From positions 1,433,739 to 1,466,851 of the forward strand of contig BFEA01000341.1 in the NCBI GenBank assembly GCA_003427395.1: a stretch of DNA of 33,113 bases, in the 5' to 3' direction. The notes beneath the pieces were generated by a model that was not told where the DNA came from, did not search any database, and was given only the letters and a program-made list of their open reading frames with translations. Each line of letters begins with the position of its first letter. Positions within the stretch are counted from its first letter, which is position 1. The translations under genes were made by a program, and so were the position numbers. This DNA is from Chara braunii. Taxonomy: Eukaryota; Streptophyta; Charophyceae; Charales; Characeae. This document shows, one piece after another, positions 20,441-31,039 of the stretch.

Positions 20441-20702
20441 ATCTTCCAGAAAACATGTCTGCTGCATCACCTGGCCAAAAATTGCAGACTTGCCAATTGT
20501 CCGCCGCCTGAAAAAATAGAAAAGCACCACGTGCCAAACCAAAAGAAGATTGAATCCACCCATTCCGTGGGCCTAGGCCTAACCTCGACAAGGGTCTTGC
20601 GGGTCAGCATTAAAAGAGACCCTCTACAGAGAAAACAAGAAACCTGGGAACCGTAGCCTGTTGCCCAAAGGGAGTCCCTAGGACTTCTATGCATTCCGAG
20701 GC

Positions 20703-20753
20703 TCTATCTACTCCTGGGGAGCAACACTTCCTGGCAACTGGGGCCAGCGTGCC
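20703..20753 (+). repeat. Dispersed repeat, copy 2
   Basis: GGGGAGCAACACTTCCTGGC and flanks match the minus strand at 201-260. Function unknown. Confidence 0.45.
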
Positions 20754-20754
20754 A

Positions 20755-21340
20755 AAATGCCAAAAGAACGGACTTTTGACCTGTACTCTTGCAGAAATCT
20801 TAACAAGATTTTCTTCTTTCTCAATCTCATCTTTCATTTCTCTCCATTCCAAAGATCTCTTTATAGAATCATGAACGGGGGCCCATACTGGTCTCCTCCC
20901 TTGCCAGAGATGAGCAAATGAGCCAGACCGAGAGAAGGACAGTCTGAAGCATGCCTCTATCACACTCTAGGGCACAGGGAAGTGTTGAGAACTTCCGAAC
21001 TGTACGGGTCACTTCCCCAAGCCAGTCAAGTGCCTCAGAGGAATGTCTAGGCCAAGTCCCACCAGGGTCAGCCTCGCATCACTAGCAGGCAGGCTAAACG
21101 ACTATGCTCCGAAGTATCTCTCAGTGGGTTTGGATGACTGGCCTTCAACCAGTACTAGTACAAAGGAGATAAACGGCGTAGGCAGACGCATATGAAGGAT
21201 CTGTCACAGCAGGATTCGTTGAGATGCAGGCATGACAGTCACATGGAGAACCAACTTTAAAACACCAAATACATCCAAACTGAAAATGCTACACTGTGGT
21301 ATGGTGTGGTGTGATCATAATGCCTCCAACAAGAGTCGGA
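20755..21340. other. No gene recognised
   Basis: Nothing identifiable apart from short open frames. Confidence 0.4.
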
Positions 21341-21341
21341 C

Positions 21342-21451
21342 ATTGAGAACACGAGTTAGGCAACGCAGCAACATGCTGCTGTCTCTGCTAGCAGCAATTG
21401 AGAACATGAGTTAGGCAACGCAGCAACATGCTGCTGTCTCTGCTAGCAGCA
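21342..21451. repeat. Tandem duplication, 55-bp unit
   Basis: ATTGAGAAC, then GAGTTAGGCAACGCAGCAAC, then TGTCTCTGCTAGCAGCA is repeated at 21342-21396 and 21397-21451 with one substitution. Each unit also holds the inverted repeat GCAGCA-ACA-TGCTGC. Confidence 0.9.
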
Positions 21452-21780
21452 AGTTCCCTCTTTACTCAGATGCTAAATCTCCAAGCAAGTCAGAAAAAAC
21501 ATTTATCCAGGTCATCCCTTTCCATTTGTTCACCAATCTTACAGATTGGTGTACCCCTGATTTGATACAGTAGAACAGGCATCTTGGGTGGTTATGCTAC
21601 CAATATTCCCTCATTTGTCCTTTCCTGCCATGCTGGATGTCTATGCATGGTTTACACAACTGACTTCCCTGCTAGCGTTACATTCGCAGATAACAAGAAA
21701 TTCAATGGGCCTGCCCATTTTCTATACCAGGTTGATGCTATCTTTCTTCAGACCAGTGGGATCAAGCCCTAGAAGCGGCT

Positions 21781-21847
21781 GGTCCCACTTAGCCTACTAG
21801 GCATTTTTTGCCCTGGACCACGGATCTAAACGACCAAAGTGGGACCC
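21781..21847. repeat. Short palindrome related to MITE family B
   Basis: The ends GGTCCCACTT and AAGTGGGACC are perfect inverted repeats enclosing 67 bp. TCCCACTT is also the inner part of the family B ends, so this may be a deletion derivative. Upstream, CAGTGGGATC at about 21753 is a further partial match. Confidence 0.45.
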
Positions 21848-22013
21848 GGTGATCAATGTTGTTTTGCCTTTATTTGTCTTCAGGAGAAGACACCTCAAGA
21901 TAAGGCATTGCTACCGTACGGGCCTGAAAACTGCCCTAAATACTGACCATTCGTTATGTTCGGGGAAAGACAGCCACGTGAGAGTGCACGCACACTGTGT
22001 TACCGTGGGCTAA

Positions 22014-22239
22014 CACAAGCGTTCTCCTTTCTCATTAAACATACACGAAGGCAGAAGGACAAAAGCCAGCTTCCCCACCAAAACAGAAGAACACGAGTTC
22101 TCCTCCCAAAAAAGTAGCCAAGCTCCTGTCAGCAGCGGAGCCATCCCAGAAGGAAGTCCTACGAGTGAAGCCGTGGAGCCATCCAAAAAGGATGTTCTAC
22201 AAATGCTGGAGTCCGACAAGACATCCCTTGACACTCCAG
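22014..22239 (+). CDS. Possible internal exon, unrecognised hydrophilic protein
   Basis: A 75-codon open stretch preceded by TAA ends at a good donor, CTCCAG followed by GTAAGCGGG. The peptide is rich in Ser, Glu, Lys and Pro, for example KTEEHEFSSQKSSQAP and KKDVLQMLESDKTSLDTP, with an amphipathic DVLQMLES segment. This looks more like a disordered linker than random translation. Against it, no convincing acceptor or neighbouring exon was found and no family is recognised. The left boundary is only the edge of the open stretch, not a claimed splice site. Confidence 0.22.
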
Positions 22240-22865
22240 GTAAGCGGGACCTCGCTCCCAGGCTAAGGTTCTGCTAGACTAAGAGAAATTAGAGAGAATG
22301 AGGATAAACAGTCAATCTCCTGCAAGCTGGACCAACGGCCTCAAGAGGCTGAATATTAAAGACAGGTCAGAAAGGGCTATCTCATAATCTCGTGCCAATG
22401 TCGTAACTCGATATTTTTTTCCCATTTGAAGAGGACTTCACAATGCAAGGTTTTCTATTTTCTCCTGGAGGTGCGTACAGCGGCGACACCCAACGACGTC
22501 AAGTCGAAGAATGATGATCAGATCTGCAGACTTGCAGGGACACATTGCTGCAGGTGCATGTGTCATGCCCCTCCCCCTGCCCCGTTACAGCCCCAACACA
22601 CACAACAAGAATCATGAAACTCGCTGCCAGAGTGACACCCTTGAGACATGATCTTACCAGCCTCACGAAACTCCCTGACTATCCATTGCCTTGTCAGAGA
22701 ATACAGGTGACACTCATAACACAGTACAAAATGCGGGTGGAAAGGGGCACAGAGAAAAGTGGAAACTGGAAAGAATGCTTCAGAACCTACAATACTCGGT
22801 ATTTGCCAAGTCGCTCCCTACAGAGTCACGGATCGGCTGTGATATCTACCTGTCTGCCCGTCATC

Positions 22866-22866
<1 letters not shown>

Positions 22867-22932
<66 letters not shown>
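22867..22932. repeat. (CT)n tract abutting adapter sequence
   Basis: About 65 bases of CT repeat run straight into the partial Nextera junction. Because the adapter itself begins CTGTCTCTTATA, the tract and adapter may have been merged by the assembler. Confidence 0.95.
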
Positions 22933-22936
<4 letters not shown>

Positions 22937-22962
22937 CACATCTAGATGTGTATAAGAGACAG
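22933..22962. other. Partial Nextera mosaic-end junction (artefact)
   Basis: TATACACATCT plus AGATGTGTATAAGAGACAG is the junction with its first bases missing. Minus-strand translation gives SYTHLDVYRERER. Continuity across this point is doubtful. Confidence 0.95.
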
Positions 22963-24225
22963 TACACATACACATGAGACAAACCAAAAAAAATACACGG
23001 GAAAAACATGAAGAGCGAACTGAAACCATTCATTTTTATCATTCTTTGAACTCCCCCTTCACTATGCCTCTCACGTACAAGGCTTGCCAGGTTGATGAAG
23101 TTGAGTGCGAGATGGCTGCATCCCCAGGCGCCATAACGGCCCACTTGTCTGTGAGAAAGAGGCAGAGTAAAGGGGGAGGGGATAAACACAGAGAAGAGAT
23201 ATGGAGAGAAAACAAAACAAAAAACGACTATGGGAAAGCAAGTGAAAGTAAGGAGTGAAGGCAAAGGAGAGGCTCGTGAAGGAGGGACAGTCACTACAAA
23301 AGACATGCATTCAGTATAGCACCCATGACCGGCAAAATGGACAAAGCATCCAGCAGAAGGTGCCTGCAGTCAGGAACGGAGGGACAATCCTCTACACACA
23401 TGAGTAGAAACCATGTCCTTCTAGTGATTGTGACAGAGACGATGGCATCTACAACCGAGTGCAACAGTGTTCGTAGTTGTGCAAAGGAGAAGGTCGCAAT
23501 GTGTTGGTACATAGTCCTGCTGCAGCTTTGGGTCAGAGGAATTATTAACATCAATCATGGCTTGGACCATGACACCACTGTCCCACAGCTCCCAGTGGTC
23601 AGAGGCATGTACAATGGCCATGTCATAGCCAGGTCCATGCACAGTGCAGGCAGAGATGTAGAATGGAGAATTAAACCACTCACCTGCTCGAGCAGTGCGT
23701 AGTTCAAGTTAGCATCCCTCGACGAAGTAGGACAGCAATGGTAAAGCCTCTTTCCCTGGTATAATTACAATCCTCTGGCTGTAGGCCGGGAACGAGCGGT
23801 GGAGAATGTGAAGACAAATATTAGTTGCAGTCAGACCACAATGCCGGGGATCTCAAGCCGGTGTGCCGAATCCTGGGCAACAATTTGCACATAACCCAGA
23901 TGGTGTTGCAATCCCAAAATGTCTTGGGCTGTTTGCTAGTCTGTTGGTTGCGGACCTTCCATGTGGTATGTGCGTGGAACGGCGCAAATTTGGAGTTCAT
24001 TCAAACGATGTTGGTCAGCCATTTGCAGATCCCATCATGTTCCTTCAATGTTTGGGGCTGCATCCTGAGCAGGGACTGCAATCCTGGCCGGGAAGCACAT
24101 CCTGTTATATACATGTATATAACTCTATATACATGTGTGTGTGGTCAACATGTCCACTATGCACGAGTGCACAAATCACATCAGTGTGAGAGTTAGTTTC
24201 AGACTGTGACCCAGTCCATGCAAAT
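22963..24225. other. No gene recognised
   Basis: Open frames up to 125 codons exist on both strands, without known domains. A short palindromic TATACATGTATATAACTC stretch lies at about 24110. Confidence 0.4.
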
Positions 24226-24228
24226 GTG

Positions 24229-24388
24229 TGTTGTCATGTTCGTCATACACAACTCCATAAAAAAGCATGACTGTGCCAGCCTGTTTTGTTGTACATCAGA
24301 AGGTTCATCACGCGTGTGTGTGTGTTGACATATTCGCTATACACTCAGAAAAGGCATGACTGTGCCAGACTATTTCGTCGGACTTCAC
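24229..24388. repeat. Degenerate tandem repeat, about 93-bp period
   Basis: TGTTGTCATGTTCGTCATAC (about 24229) and TGTTGACATATTCGCTATAC (about 24322) head two copies that share GCATGACTGTGCCAG. Confidence 0.7.
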
Positions 24389-24405
24389 CCACTCACCAGG
24401 AGGTC

Positions 24406-24628
24406 GAACCCGGACAGTCTGCCCAGGATGCATTCCACTGATGGATAGGGATTCACCTCGTCGCCCAGAGTTAGCGATACCCTGAGAGAAGTGGTCGACT
24501 TTACACACCAACCCTGAACCTCGACAGCCTGCCCAGGATGCATTCGACTGATGGATAAGGATTCACCACATCACCCAGAGTTAGCGACACGCTGAGAGAC
24601 GTGGTCAACTTCACACACACCAACCCTG
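24406..24628. repeat. Tandem repeat, 110-bp period
   Basis: Units 24406-24515 and 24516-24628 share GCCTGCCCAGGATGCATTC-type sequence, GGATTCACC, CCCAGAGTTAGCGA and GAGAGAAGTGGTCGACTT-type ends, with scattered differences. Confidence 0.85.
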
Positions 24629-24770
24629 CAATCCTAGCAGACCCTGTGTGTGTGATGATTATGATGTGTGTGGGTGTAGTGTGTATGTGTGCACGTGCGT
24701 GTCTTGTAAACTGTCACCGCAACAACCCCATATCCACCTAGGTGAATAGATCCAAACTCACAACAGCTTA
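24629..24770. other. TG-rich low-complexity stretch
   Basis: TGTGTGTGATG-type sequence with no gene. Confidence 0.5.
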
Positions 24771-24771
24771 C

Positions 24772-24941
24772 TGAAAGGCCTAGCTCAATGACACCTAAGA
24801 CATGAAAACGCACACGAGTTCAAATCCAGATGGGACAAGATGACCAGAATATAATAATTCTGAATTACATGGGGCTGGTCCGGTCCATCATGATTTCTCA
24901 AGGCCGTCACCCTTTTAAGGAAAAAATAAATAAATCATTGA
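24772..24941 (+). mobile_element. tRNA-derived SINE, family B, copy 2
   Basis: GCCTAGCTCAATGACACC (box A, about 24779) and GAGTTCAAATCC (box B, 24816-24827) have a spacing shorter than in a real tRNA. The body shares ATAATT-x-TGAATTAC (24853-24867), GGGGCTGGTC and CACCCTTTTAAGG with the copy at 3.5 kb and ends in GGAAAAAATAAATAAAT. A possible imperfect target-site duplication is AACAGCTTAC (24762) against AACAGCTCTAC (24942). Confidence 0.65.
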
Positions 24942-25380
24942 AACAGCTCTACATCTACAGCAAACAAGATGAAGCACACTATGCAGTCCTTTCTTAACTT
25001 ACATACTTGGGCTTTTTTCGGGTTTTCTCCTTTTGTTTCTTCTTGCAGCTCCCCTTTTACTGCGCCTCCCATGTAGTTATGTGTGTGTATGTGTGACAAT
25101 GTGTGTTTGTGTGATGACGTGTGTGTGTGTATACATACATCAGTATATTACGACAGTTAAGGCTAGACTCCTGGTAGACTTCTTTCCTATTCTGTGAGGG
25201 TTACACGTATGAAAAATGGAAGCAGTTAGTTCGTCAGTTAAGCCTAAACTAGAAGCAGGTAGGCAGGGCCAGCAAAAGGCGGCACATGAGAGACTCAGCT
25301 CTGCATGCCAGGTGTTCTTACCCGCTATCATCTCCATTCTGATCCAGTTTCTGCAACCCTCCAAACTGCTAAATTTGGAT
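24942..25380. other. No gene; TG-rich stretch near 25080-25138
   Basis: GTGTGTATGTGTG-type repeats and no recognisable gene. Confidence 0.45.
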
Positions 25381-25383
25381 GTG

Positions 25384-25612
25384 CACCCTTCTGCATGGCA
25401 TCCACAACCCCTTACTCGCACCCCTTCTCCATCAACCTGCCCATCTGCTAGCCACATCTGGACCTTCTCTTATTTAAGCACTCATTATAAATTAAGCCAG
25501 CCAATCTACCACCCTTCTGGATGGCATCCACAACCCCTTACACCCCTTCTCCCTTAACCTGCCCATCTGCTAGCCACATCTCGACCTGGTCTTATTTAAG
25601 CGCTCATTCACT
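25384..25612. repeat. Tandem repeat, 126-bp period
   Basis: CACCCTTCTGCATGGCATCC (25384) and CACCCTTCTGGATGGCATCC (25510) head two copies that share CCCATCTGCTAGCCACATCT and CTTATTTAAGC. Confidence 0.88.
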
Positions 25613-26000
25613 CAATTCCACCCAATCTACCTAGTACCTACAGTGACCTAAATTAACTCCATGCTTCTGGAAATCAGCAACGCGCCTTCACCCCGCTTCT
25701 GGAAAGTGACACACGCCACTGTGACTGAAGTAAAGAAAGCATCTGTCGAATCAGGCATAGCAGCAAATGCTAGACATCAGTAATGCCAATTCGCAGTCAA
25801 GGGTAGTCCACATTGGATTGACAGACAGGAAGGCAGGCAGGCAAAAGAGCCTTCTAGACAACAGCTCCTTCACTAACTTTTCATCAGCACTACCACCGTC
25901 ATGAGCATACGCATCACCAGTATTAAACTAAATTATTATAATGTTACTAACAATGACAAATTTGTACAGATCCCAATAATCATGATCTGCTGCCCCTGCC
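25613..26000. other. No gene recognised
   Basis: A small (GGCA)n run lies near 25830. Otherwise nothing is identifiable. Confidence 0.4.
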
Positions 26001-26014
26001 TCTGCTGCTGATGA

Positions 26015-26424
26015 GTTTTTTTTTTTTTTTTTCAGTAGGGCGATGGCCTTGAGGTATTATCATCGGACTAACCAGCCCAGGTAAGTTCAATCTTGTGTCT
26101 AATTTGACACTGGGTGGCATTTTCAGCCCAGGGTGGCCTTGTTGCCTTCAGGGAACCCCGAATTGGGGACACCAGCCAGGGGACAGCTGGTAGCAGAGGG
26201 ACCGAGCCTCACTGAGTAGCCAGCCGCTGTGCCTCCCCGGTTACCCCTCCCCCTATGAACATCAGCAGAGACTGCTTTTTAATGCCAATTGGGGGGACCA
26301 ACGGGCTATCTCTAGGTCGGGGGCGCCAAGCATGCCCAGGAAGGTACATGAGGCCAATGGGGATTGAATCCAAGACGGTCACCTCCTGAATGCCACTTGT
26401 GTGCCTTAAAAACTGAGCTAGCCC
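26015..26424 (-). mobile_element. tRNA-derived SINE, family A, copy 2 (full length)
   Basis: On the minus strand the element opens GGGCTAGCTCAGTTTTTAAG (box A), carries box B GGATTCAATCC (26361-26371), then a body of about 300 bp, and ends in a poly(A) tail seen here as poly(T) at 26015-26032. The direct repeat GCTGCTGATGA flanks it at 26004-26014 and 26425-26435. The TTAAGGC wording and long box spacing suggest a class II tRNA (Leu or Ser) ancestor; that is inference. It has no coding capacity and depends on LINE enzymes. About 410 bp is long for a SINE. Confidence 0.88.
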
Positions 26425-26435
26425 GCTGCTGATGA

Positions 26436-27460
26436 TGATGGTGATGTCTTGGTAATAATAAGGAAATGGAGCTTCTTCCCCAGAGCACCTACCTGATCCA
26501 TCCCTGGCAATCATAACGGGAGCCCATTAAAAAAATAGAAACAAAAATTGACAGCAGGGATGAGCCCAAAAGGCCCCCAGAAATGGTCAATCTTGCAGAA
26601 CACACTCCCTCCATTTCACGGTCCTGACAAAATTGTGCCCCTTCTGCGACTGGAAGACGGGTGCAATTGGACTGCCCGACAGTTCAGGCTAATGTCATCC
26701 ACAGTTGGCATAATAAAGAAGCTGAATTGACTCCACAGAGTCCACTGCCAATTTCATTCACCTGGGCTTTATTCAGATAATAATTCTGGGATTCCTCGAG
26801 GTCCAGTAGATGGTCTTCAGTGGCTAAATTTGCACTCCTGGATTCTACTGCCAGCTGATGCGCCGAGGAGGGAATGGAAATCAGGATATTCTGCAATGCA
26901 TGTCCCCACCCCTGCCCGAAGGACTCACTGCACTTGTGGTCGGAACGTATTGTAGCCAGGGGGGGTTGGGACGGCACGCATCACAGTTGCAAACAGGCAT
27001 TGAAGACTCATCTTTTGTGGAGCCATGATTTGCCATGATTTGGTTTTCACTGGCAGAACTACTGCATCAGCCATCGATAAGCAATCTAGAGCTGTTGCCA
27101 ATAAGTTAAGACAAGGCTTTTGGATTCTATGGACTCCCAAGAAGGACAGGAGGTGTCATGAGAGAGTTCGAGGACAGTTCAGACAGGCTTTTAGAACCGA
27201 CATACTAAGAACAGCGCTAGGTCTATAGGTGCGGGGAGGAGTACCCGCCCCGCTGAAGGGGAACTCATCCCTGGGTAAAATCATGGACAAGCCAAGATTA
27301 GTACATTCGCGACTGCTTTGGGACAAACCTCTAAGAGCTGGCAGCCTGGGTGGCTGAGAGGTCTCAGTCCGGCTCTACTCTCTTTCCCAAAGTCCGTCCA
27401 ACGGAAACTGGGTAATGGACCCAGGAATGATGTGATTTCTAGTTGCATAATGGACACTGG
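26436..27460. other. No gene recognised; one coding-like frame
   Basis: A plus-strand frame at 27025-27228 gives a basic product (for example KLRQGFWILWTPKKDRR) that reads more like protein than its surroundings, possibly old transposon sequence, but no family was recognised. Confidence 0.3.
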
Positions 27461-27462
27461 AC

Positions 27463-27564
27463 CCGGGCCCAAGTCCCACTTACACTCATGCTTCATTTCT
27501 GACCGTTGATATTCAGAATCGACAGTCAGAAACTGAGAATTCCGGTTAGTGGGACTTGGCCCCC
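27463..27564. mobile_element. Palindromic MITE, family B, copy 1
   Basis: The ends GGGCCCAAGTCCCACTTA and TTAGTGGGACTTGGCCCC are inverted repeats, and the centre (TTTCTGACCGTTGAT with ATCGACAGTCAGAAA) is also self-complementary, so most of the ~100-bp element can fold into one long hairpin. Copies at 32.1 and 32.6 kb share both ends and the CTTCTGACCG core. No coding capacity. Confidence 0.85.
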
Positions 27565-28420
27565 ACTTCCAGGAGGCGAAGCTCTCCTCTGATAGAACGC
27601 ACCCATCATGAGCAAGGCCTCAGCTCAACAGGATCTCTTAGCTCCACAGGATTACATTGCCTTCGCCCCGCTTGCTTCTTCCGACATATATGTCTTCTAT
27701 TTTTCAGCCCCCTACTTCTGGTGGTAACGAACGTGAGGCAAAATCCCACTTACAGAGGTGAGGTCCCACTTTCCTGGATTCTAAAAGATAACAATCATAA
27801 ACCAGACATAATCCAGCTCAGTGAACCTGGCACTGGTTGTCCTCTCTTTCTGACTATAGATTACAATGACCAACGAAGAGAAAAGAATCCTCCTCGGCCC
27901 TAGGATAAGGTCCCACCTAACCGGCCTCTTCAAATCCAGCCATAGACTATCAAGATCCATGGCAACATCCCACTTAGTGAGCTGAGGCTCCACCACTGAG
28001 CTAAGCAGCTGGACCACAGGTAACAAAGCCACGGATTGGCACCCGTCACACAAAACTTTGGATTTTCCCCAGTCTTATGGCAATATCTTGCTGCCGGTAG
28101 TGACAAGGAGTTTCTCACGACAGATTGAATAGATGCTCAGCTGTGAGCGAAAGCACCTCTGTCTTTTTTGGAAGCTCTGGAGATCAGATAATACTTCAAG
28201 AGGTTGTTGCTTCCTTTCCCTGCTTCAACGCTTGCATGTCGGTCTTTGCTTCCTTTCCACGAACTAACGAAGCACAGAAAAGAATTTGCTGTCGTTTTGT
28301 TTTTCATTGCCATCAACTCGAGAATAACCCGTACTTTTGCTCTCGTAAATCCAGAACTGGCCCAGCTGGCATTTGCTGTATTTACCTACACATTTTGGAA
28401 CTCAGACATAAAAATAAGAT
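27565..28420. other. No gene; scattered fragments of MITE family B ends
   Basis: TCCCACTTA or TCCCACTTT occurs at about 27745, 27764 and 27969, and GGTCCCACCTAA at about 27909. These look like degraded pieces of the same palindromic family. Confidence 0.4.
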
Positions 28421-28423
28421 AGC

Positions 28424-28469
28424 CCTAGTGGTATAACATTATATCGCCTAGTGGTATAACATTATATCC
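28424..28469. repeat. Tandem duplication, 23-bp unit
   Basis: CCTAGTGGTATAACATTATA plus TCG or TCC is repeated exactly at 28424-28446 and 28447-28469. Confidence 0.9.
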
Positions 28470-30030
28470 TTACCCTCTACCTTTTCCTCATTGCTCACGG
28501 CATCATTGGACACGTTCCGTCAAGATAATCATTCCCATCTCTTCCAAAGCTGCGGCCTCGACGAGATACTTACGTGGCCGATCAGAATCTACCCTGGTCC
28601 ACTGGGATGTGGTCCCATGCAAAAAGATCGCTCTTTGTTTTCTGCCCGCTTATCTGCAAAAAGATTGGCCTGCTCAATCTACGGTCAGAAATCGGATAGC
28701 CAAGGATTTTCTCTGGACAAAGACCCAGCAATGGAGCTGGAAGATTTACGCTTCCTACATTTGTGAGGTAGAAATAATTGGAATTGTACACCTGCAAACG
28801 ACGAGTCATTTAAAAAGCAAAGACGGAGCCAAAGAAAAAAGAAAAAGGAGAAGATCATACAGAACATCCACCTACCCATCCACTTCGGGCAACGTTTCCA
28901 CTACCACCCATCTCTTTTTTCAGTCCCCCCCCCCCCCCCCCTTTCATTCCTTGACCTCTTCCTTCACTTTTCATTTTTTTTTATTTTTTTTTTCTTTTCG
29001 CAAAGGGGGGCATCCCTCTTCCTTTCCTTTGCAACCCTTCAGGCAAACGCCGTGAGGTACCTACCTGATGTCTATGCCCACAGATTCTTCATTTCCGGCC
29101 ATTGGTCTTCATTGTTGTTGTTGTTGTTGTTTTTGTCATTGTTGTTGTCGTTTTTCTCAAGAGCCCAGGTTGTTGTGGCAGTCACCTTCGGAAATCACTA
29201 CTAATCACTGTAGTCAGCCATGTGGTTATCCAGATGGTCTATAGAAGTCGCTATTCCTTATGAGACTCCCTCCCAACCTACCACTTCCATTATTTCTCCC
29301 TGGTGCACCCCTGCCCCCACGATCCTACCTGAGTGTATCACCCTCCAGTCATCTTGTCGGGGGTGACCTGACCGGACAGCAGTTGGAGGCACCAGTGCTA
29401 AGCAGGATGCCACCTACCCCACCCAGCCCTGATTAAAGCAGGGTCGGACGAGCCCTCTCGCGCAGGTACTACTGCCATTCTCGACGGTCAAAGACAAATT
29501 CGGGTAAGTGGGATCCCGACAGCCCTGCCTGGGGAACTTGGGTTATACACAGTGCCGTTGAGTGCAAATGTTGTTTCACCAAGCCCATACCTCCCCCATA
29601 TCTCATCGCAATCACAACCAGATTCAGTCCACAAAGGTAATTGCGGGAGCGCCCTCCGGTTTGAGGGTAAAAGACAACAAACATGACTTGCTGTTGGATG
29701 TGAGGGCAAAAAGAGAGTGGTAGGGCAAAAAATGTTAGCCTCAGGGCAGGAAACAAAAAGACAGTGCACTCCCAGATAAATGATGCACATTTCGAAGAGG
29801 TCACAAGCTCGAATGTTGGCTACACATCCTCTTGTGCTCTCACGCTCATACCGATTGCAGAACACAGGCAACCTGTTCTTGTTCAACGTACCTGCTGTAC
29901 TACAACCTTTCCCCCACCAACAGGAGACAGGCGTACACCATTCACTGGCATTCAGGCATAGGTAACAGCAGACTTCGGTAAGGTGGCTGTTTGTGACATT
30001 CCACAACGTGAAGTGTAAGAAACTCTATAA
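28470..30030. other. No gene; low-complexity runs
   Basis: A C run (about 28925-28942), mixed T runs (about 28972-28995) and a (GTT)n microsatellite (about 29113-29150) occur here. A 172-codon minus frame (30006-29488) is Cys-rich with no recognisable domain and is about the length expected by chance. Confidence 0.4.
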
Positions 30031-30036
30031 AGTTCA

Positions 30037-30575
30037 TTGATTGTTTACGAAAACTACACAGTATCCAAGAAGGGTGGCCATGCAACTCCGGATCCTTTGC
30101 AACAGAATGTAGCCCTCTTGGCTAGATGGCCGATACAGGCCATGATGGATGCAGGTTCCAAGATTTGGATGGAGATGACAGAGTACATCCTAGGCACAGA
30201 ATGGGAGTTGCAGGACCACTCTAAGATCTGGCTGTGTGCTGTTGCCTTCCTTCAGTGGCCGCAGACAGAAATCTAGATTACGGAGGAATACTCTCGGAGC
30301 ATGGAACGTCAAACCTTATAAAAAGCAACCCCCGACAACCAGGCAAAAAGTTATGAACAAACAGCTTTTTAAGAATCAGTACATTGCAGACAACACGCCT
30401 TTTTCTGCGGCACAGGAGGCCCCAGGAGGATTTGGGAAGGCCTGGGTCAAGAAAGTTAATGCAGGTACAGGACCTCTGGGATATGACATACTGCAAGTTT
30501 CTGGACTTCACCCAGCTCAGAAGAAAGCTTGCACGGCTCCACAACTGGCCACACACCAGGTGGATCTCATAGCGG
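30037..30575 (+). pseudogene. LINE-like reverse transcriptase C-terminal remnant, frame-broken
   Basis: Three successive frames read like the region after the reverse transcriptase palm in non-LTR retrotransposons. Frame one (30037-30276) gives NVALLARWPIQAMMDAGSKI. Frame two (about 30270-30420) gives LGAWNVKPYKKQPPTTRQKV and KQLFKNQYIADN. Frame three (about 30384-30575) gives QVQDLWDMTYCKFLDFTQLR and KLARLHNW. The order Trp-x-x-x-Pro, then QLF-x-N-x-x-I, then DLWD-x-n-F-x-QLR is what I know from LINE proteins, where it lies between the reverse transcriptase and the carboxy end. Two frame changes and the missing catalytic domains mean it is dead. The call is from memory of the pattern, so moderate confidence. 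Confidence 0.5.
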
Positions 30576-30579
30576 CAAC

Positions 30580-30767
30580 ATTGAATCAAGAGGGGCGGCG
30601 CACAATCTGCACCTGGCCCTCCACTGTGTACTCTAGGACAATAGCAGCCTGCTGTCTTGCAAATCAGTGAAAGGCTAGCGCCCCTTGCCGGGGCGTGACT
30701 AGGCGTGAGGCACGGGGTATGCTAACCGAGGCATTATGGAAGGAAATGGTTAAAACTGGCCGTTACT
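30580..30767. other. Unassigned sequence after the LINE-like remnant
   Basis: This is possibly the 3' untranslated part of the same element. A small hairpin, GCGCCCCTTGCCGGGGCGTG, lies at about 30678. Confidence 0.35.
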
Positions 30768-31039
30768 ATGAGTTGTCCTACCTATGCCAAGGAGTGGGGC
30801 ACCCTGTGGCTGGACGTACACAGGAAACAACAGGGGGTGGACAGGAAATAACGGGACACTGGACCCGGACCCGGACCTGGACCCAGTTTCCAGAAGATGC
30901 TTTCCCTGGTTGTTCCCATGCTCTTTGTACATGATACATGAGGGAAGCTGGGCCCGGTTCCCAGCACGCGTAGCTCCCCAGGAACAGATCAGAGAGTTAA
31001 TTCAAAAAAAAAAAAAAAAAAAAAGGATGAGTTGTCCTA
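30768..31039 (+). mobile_element. Poly(A)-tailed retroelement with 13-bp target-site duplication
   Basis: ATGAGTTGTCCTA is repeated exactly at 30768-30780 and 31027-31039. Between them lie about 222 bp of sequence and 22 A (31003-31024), followed by GG. The body contains GGACCC/GGACCT repeats near 30865-30888 and a hairpin GCTGGG-CCCGGTT-CCCAGC at about 30947. No pol III boxes are convincing and no coding frame is recognised. It inserted downstream of the LINE-like remnant. Confidence 0.85.

Noticed and set aside
27025-27228. Transposase or reverse transcriptase fragment
   Set aside because: The basic product looks protein-like, but I could not match any family motif.
29488-30006. 172-codon Cys-rich frame (minus)
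   Set aside because: No recognisable fold or spacing of cysteines, no splice context, and chance-level length.
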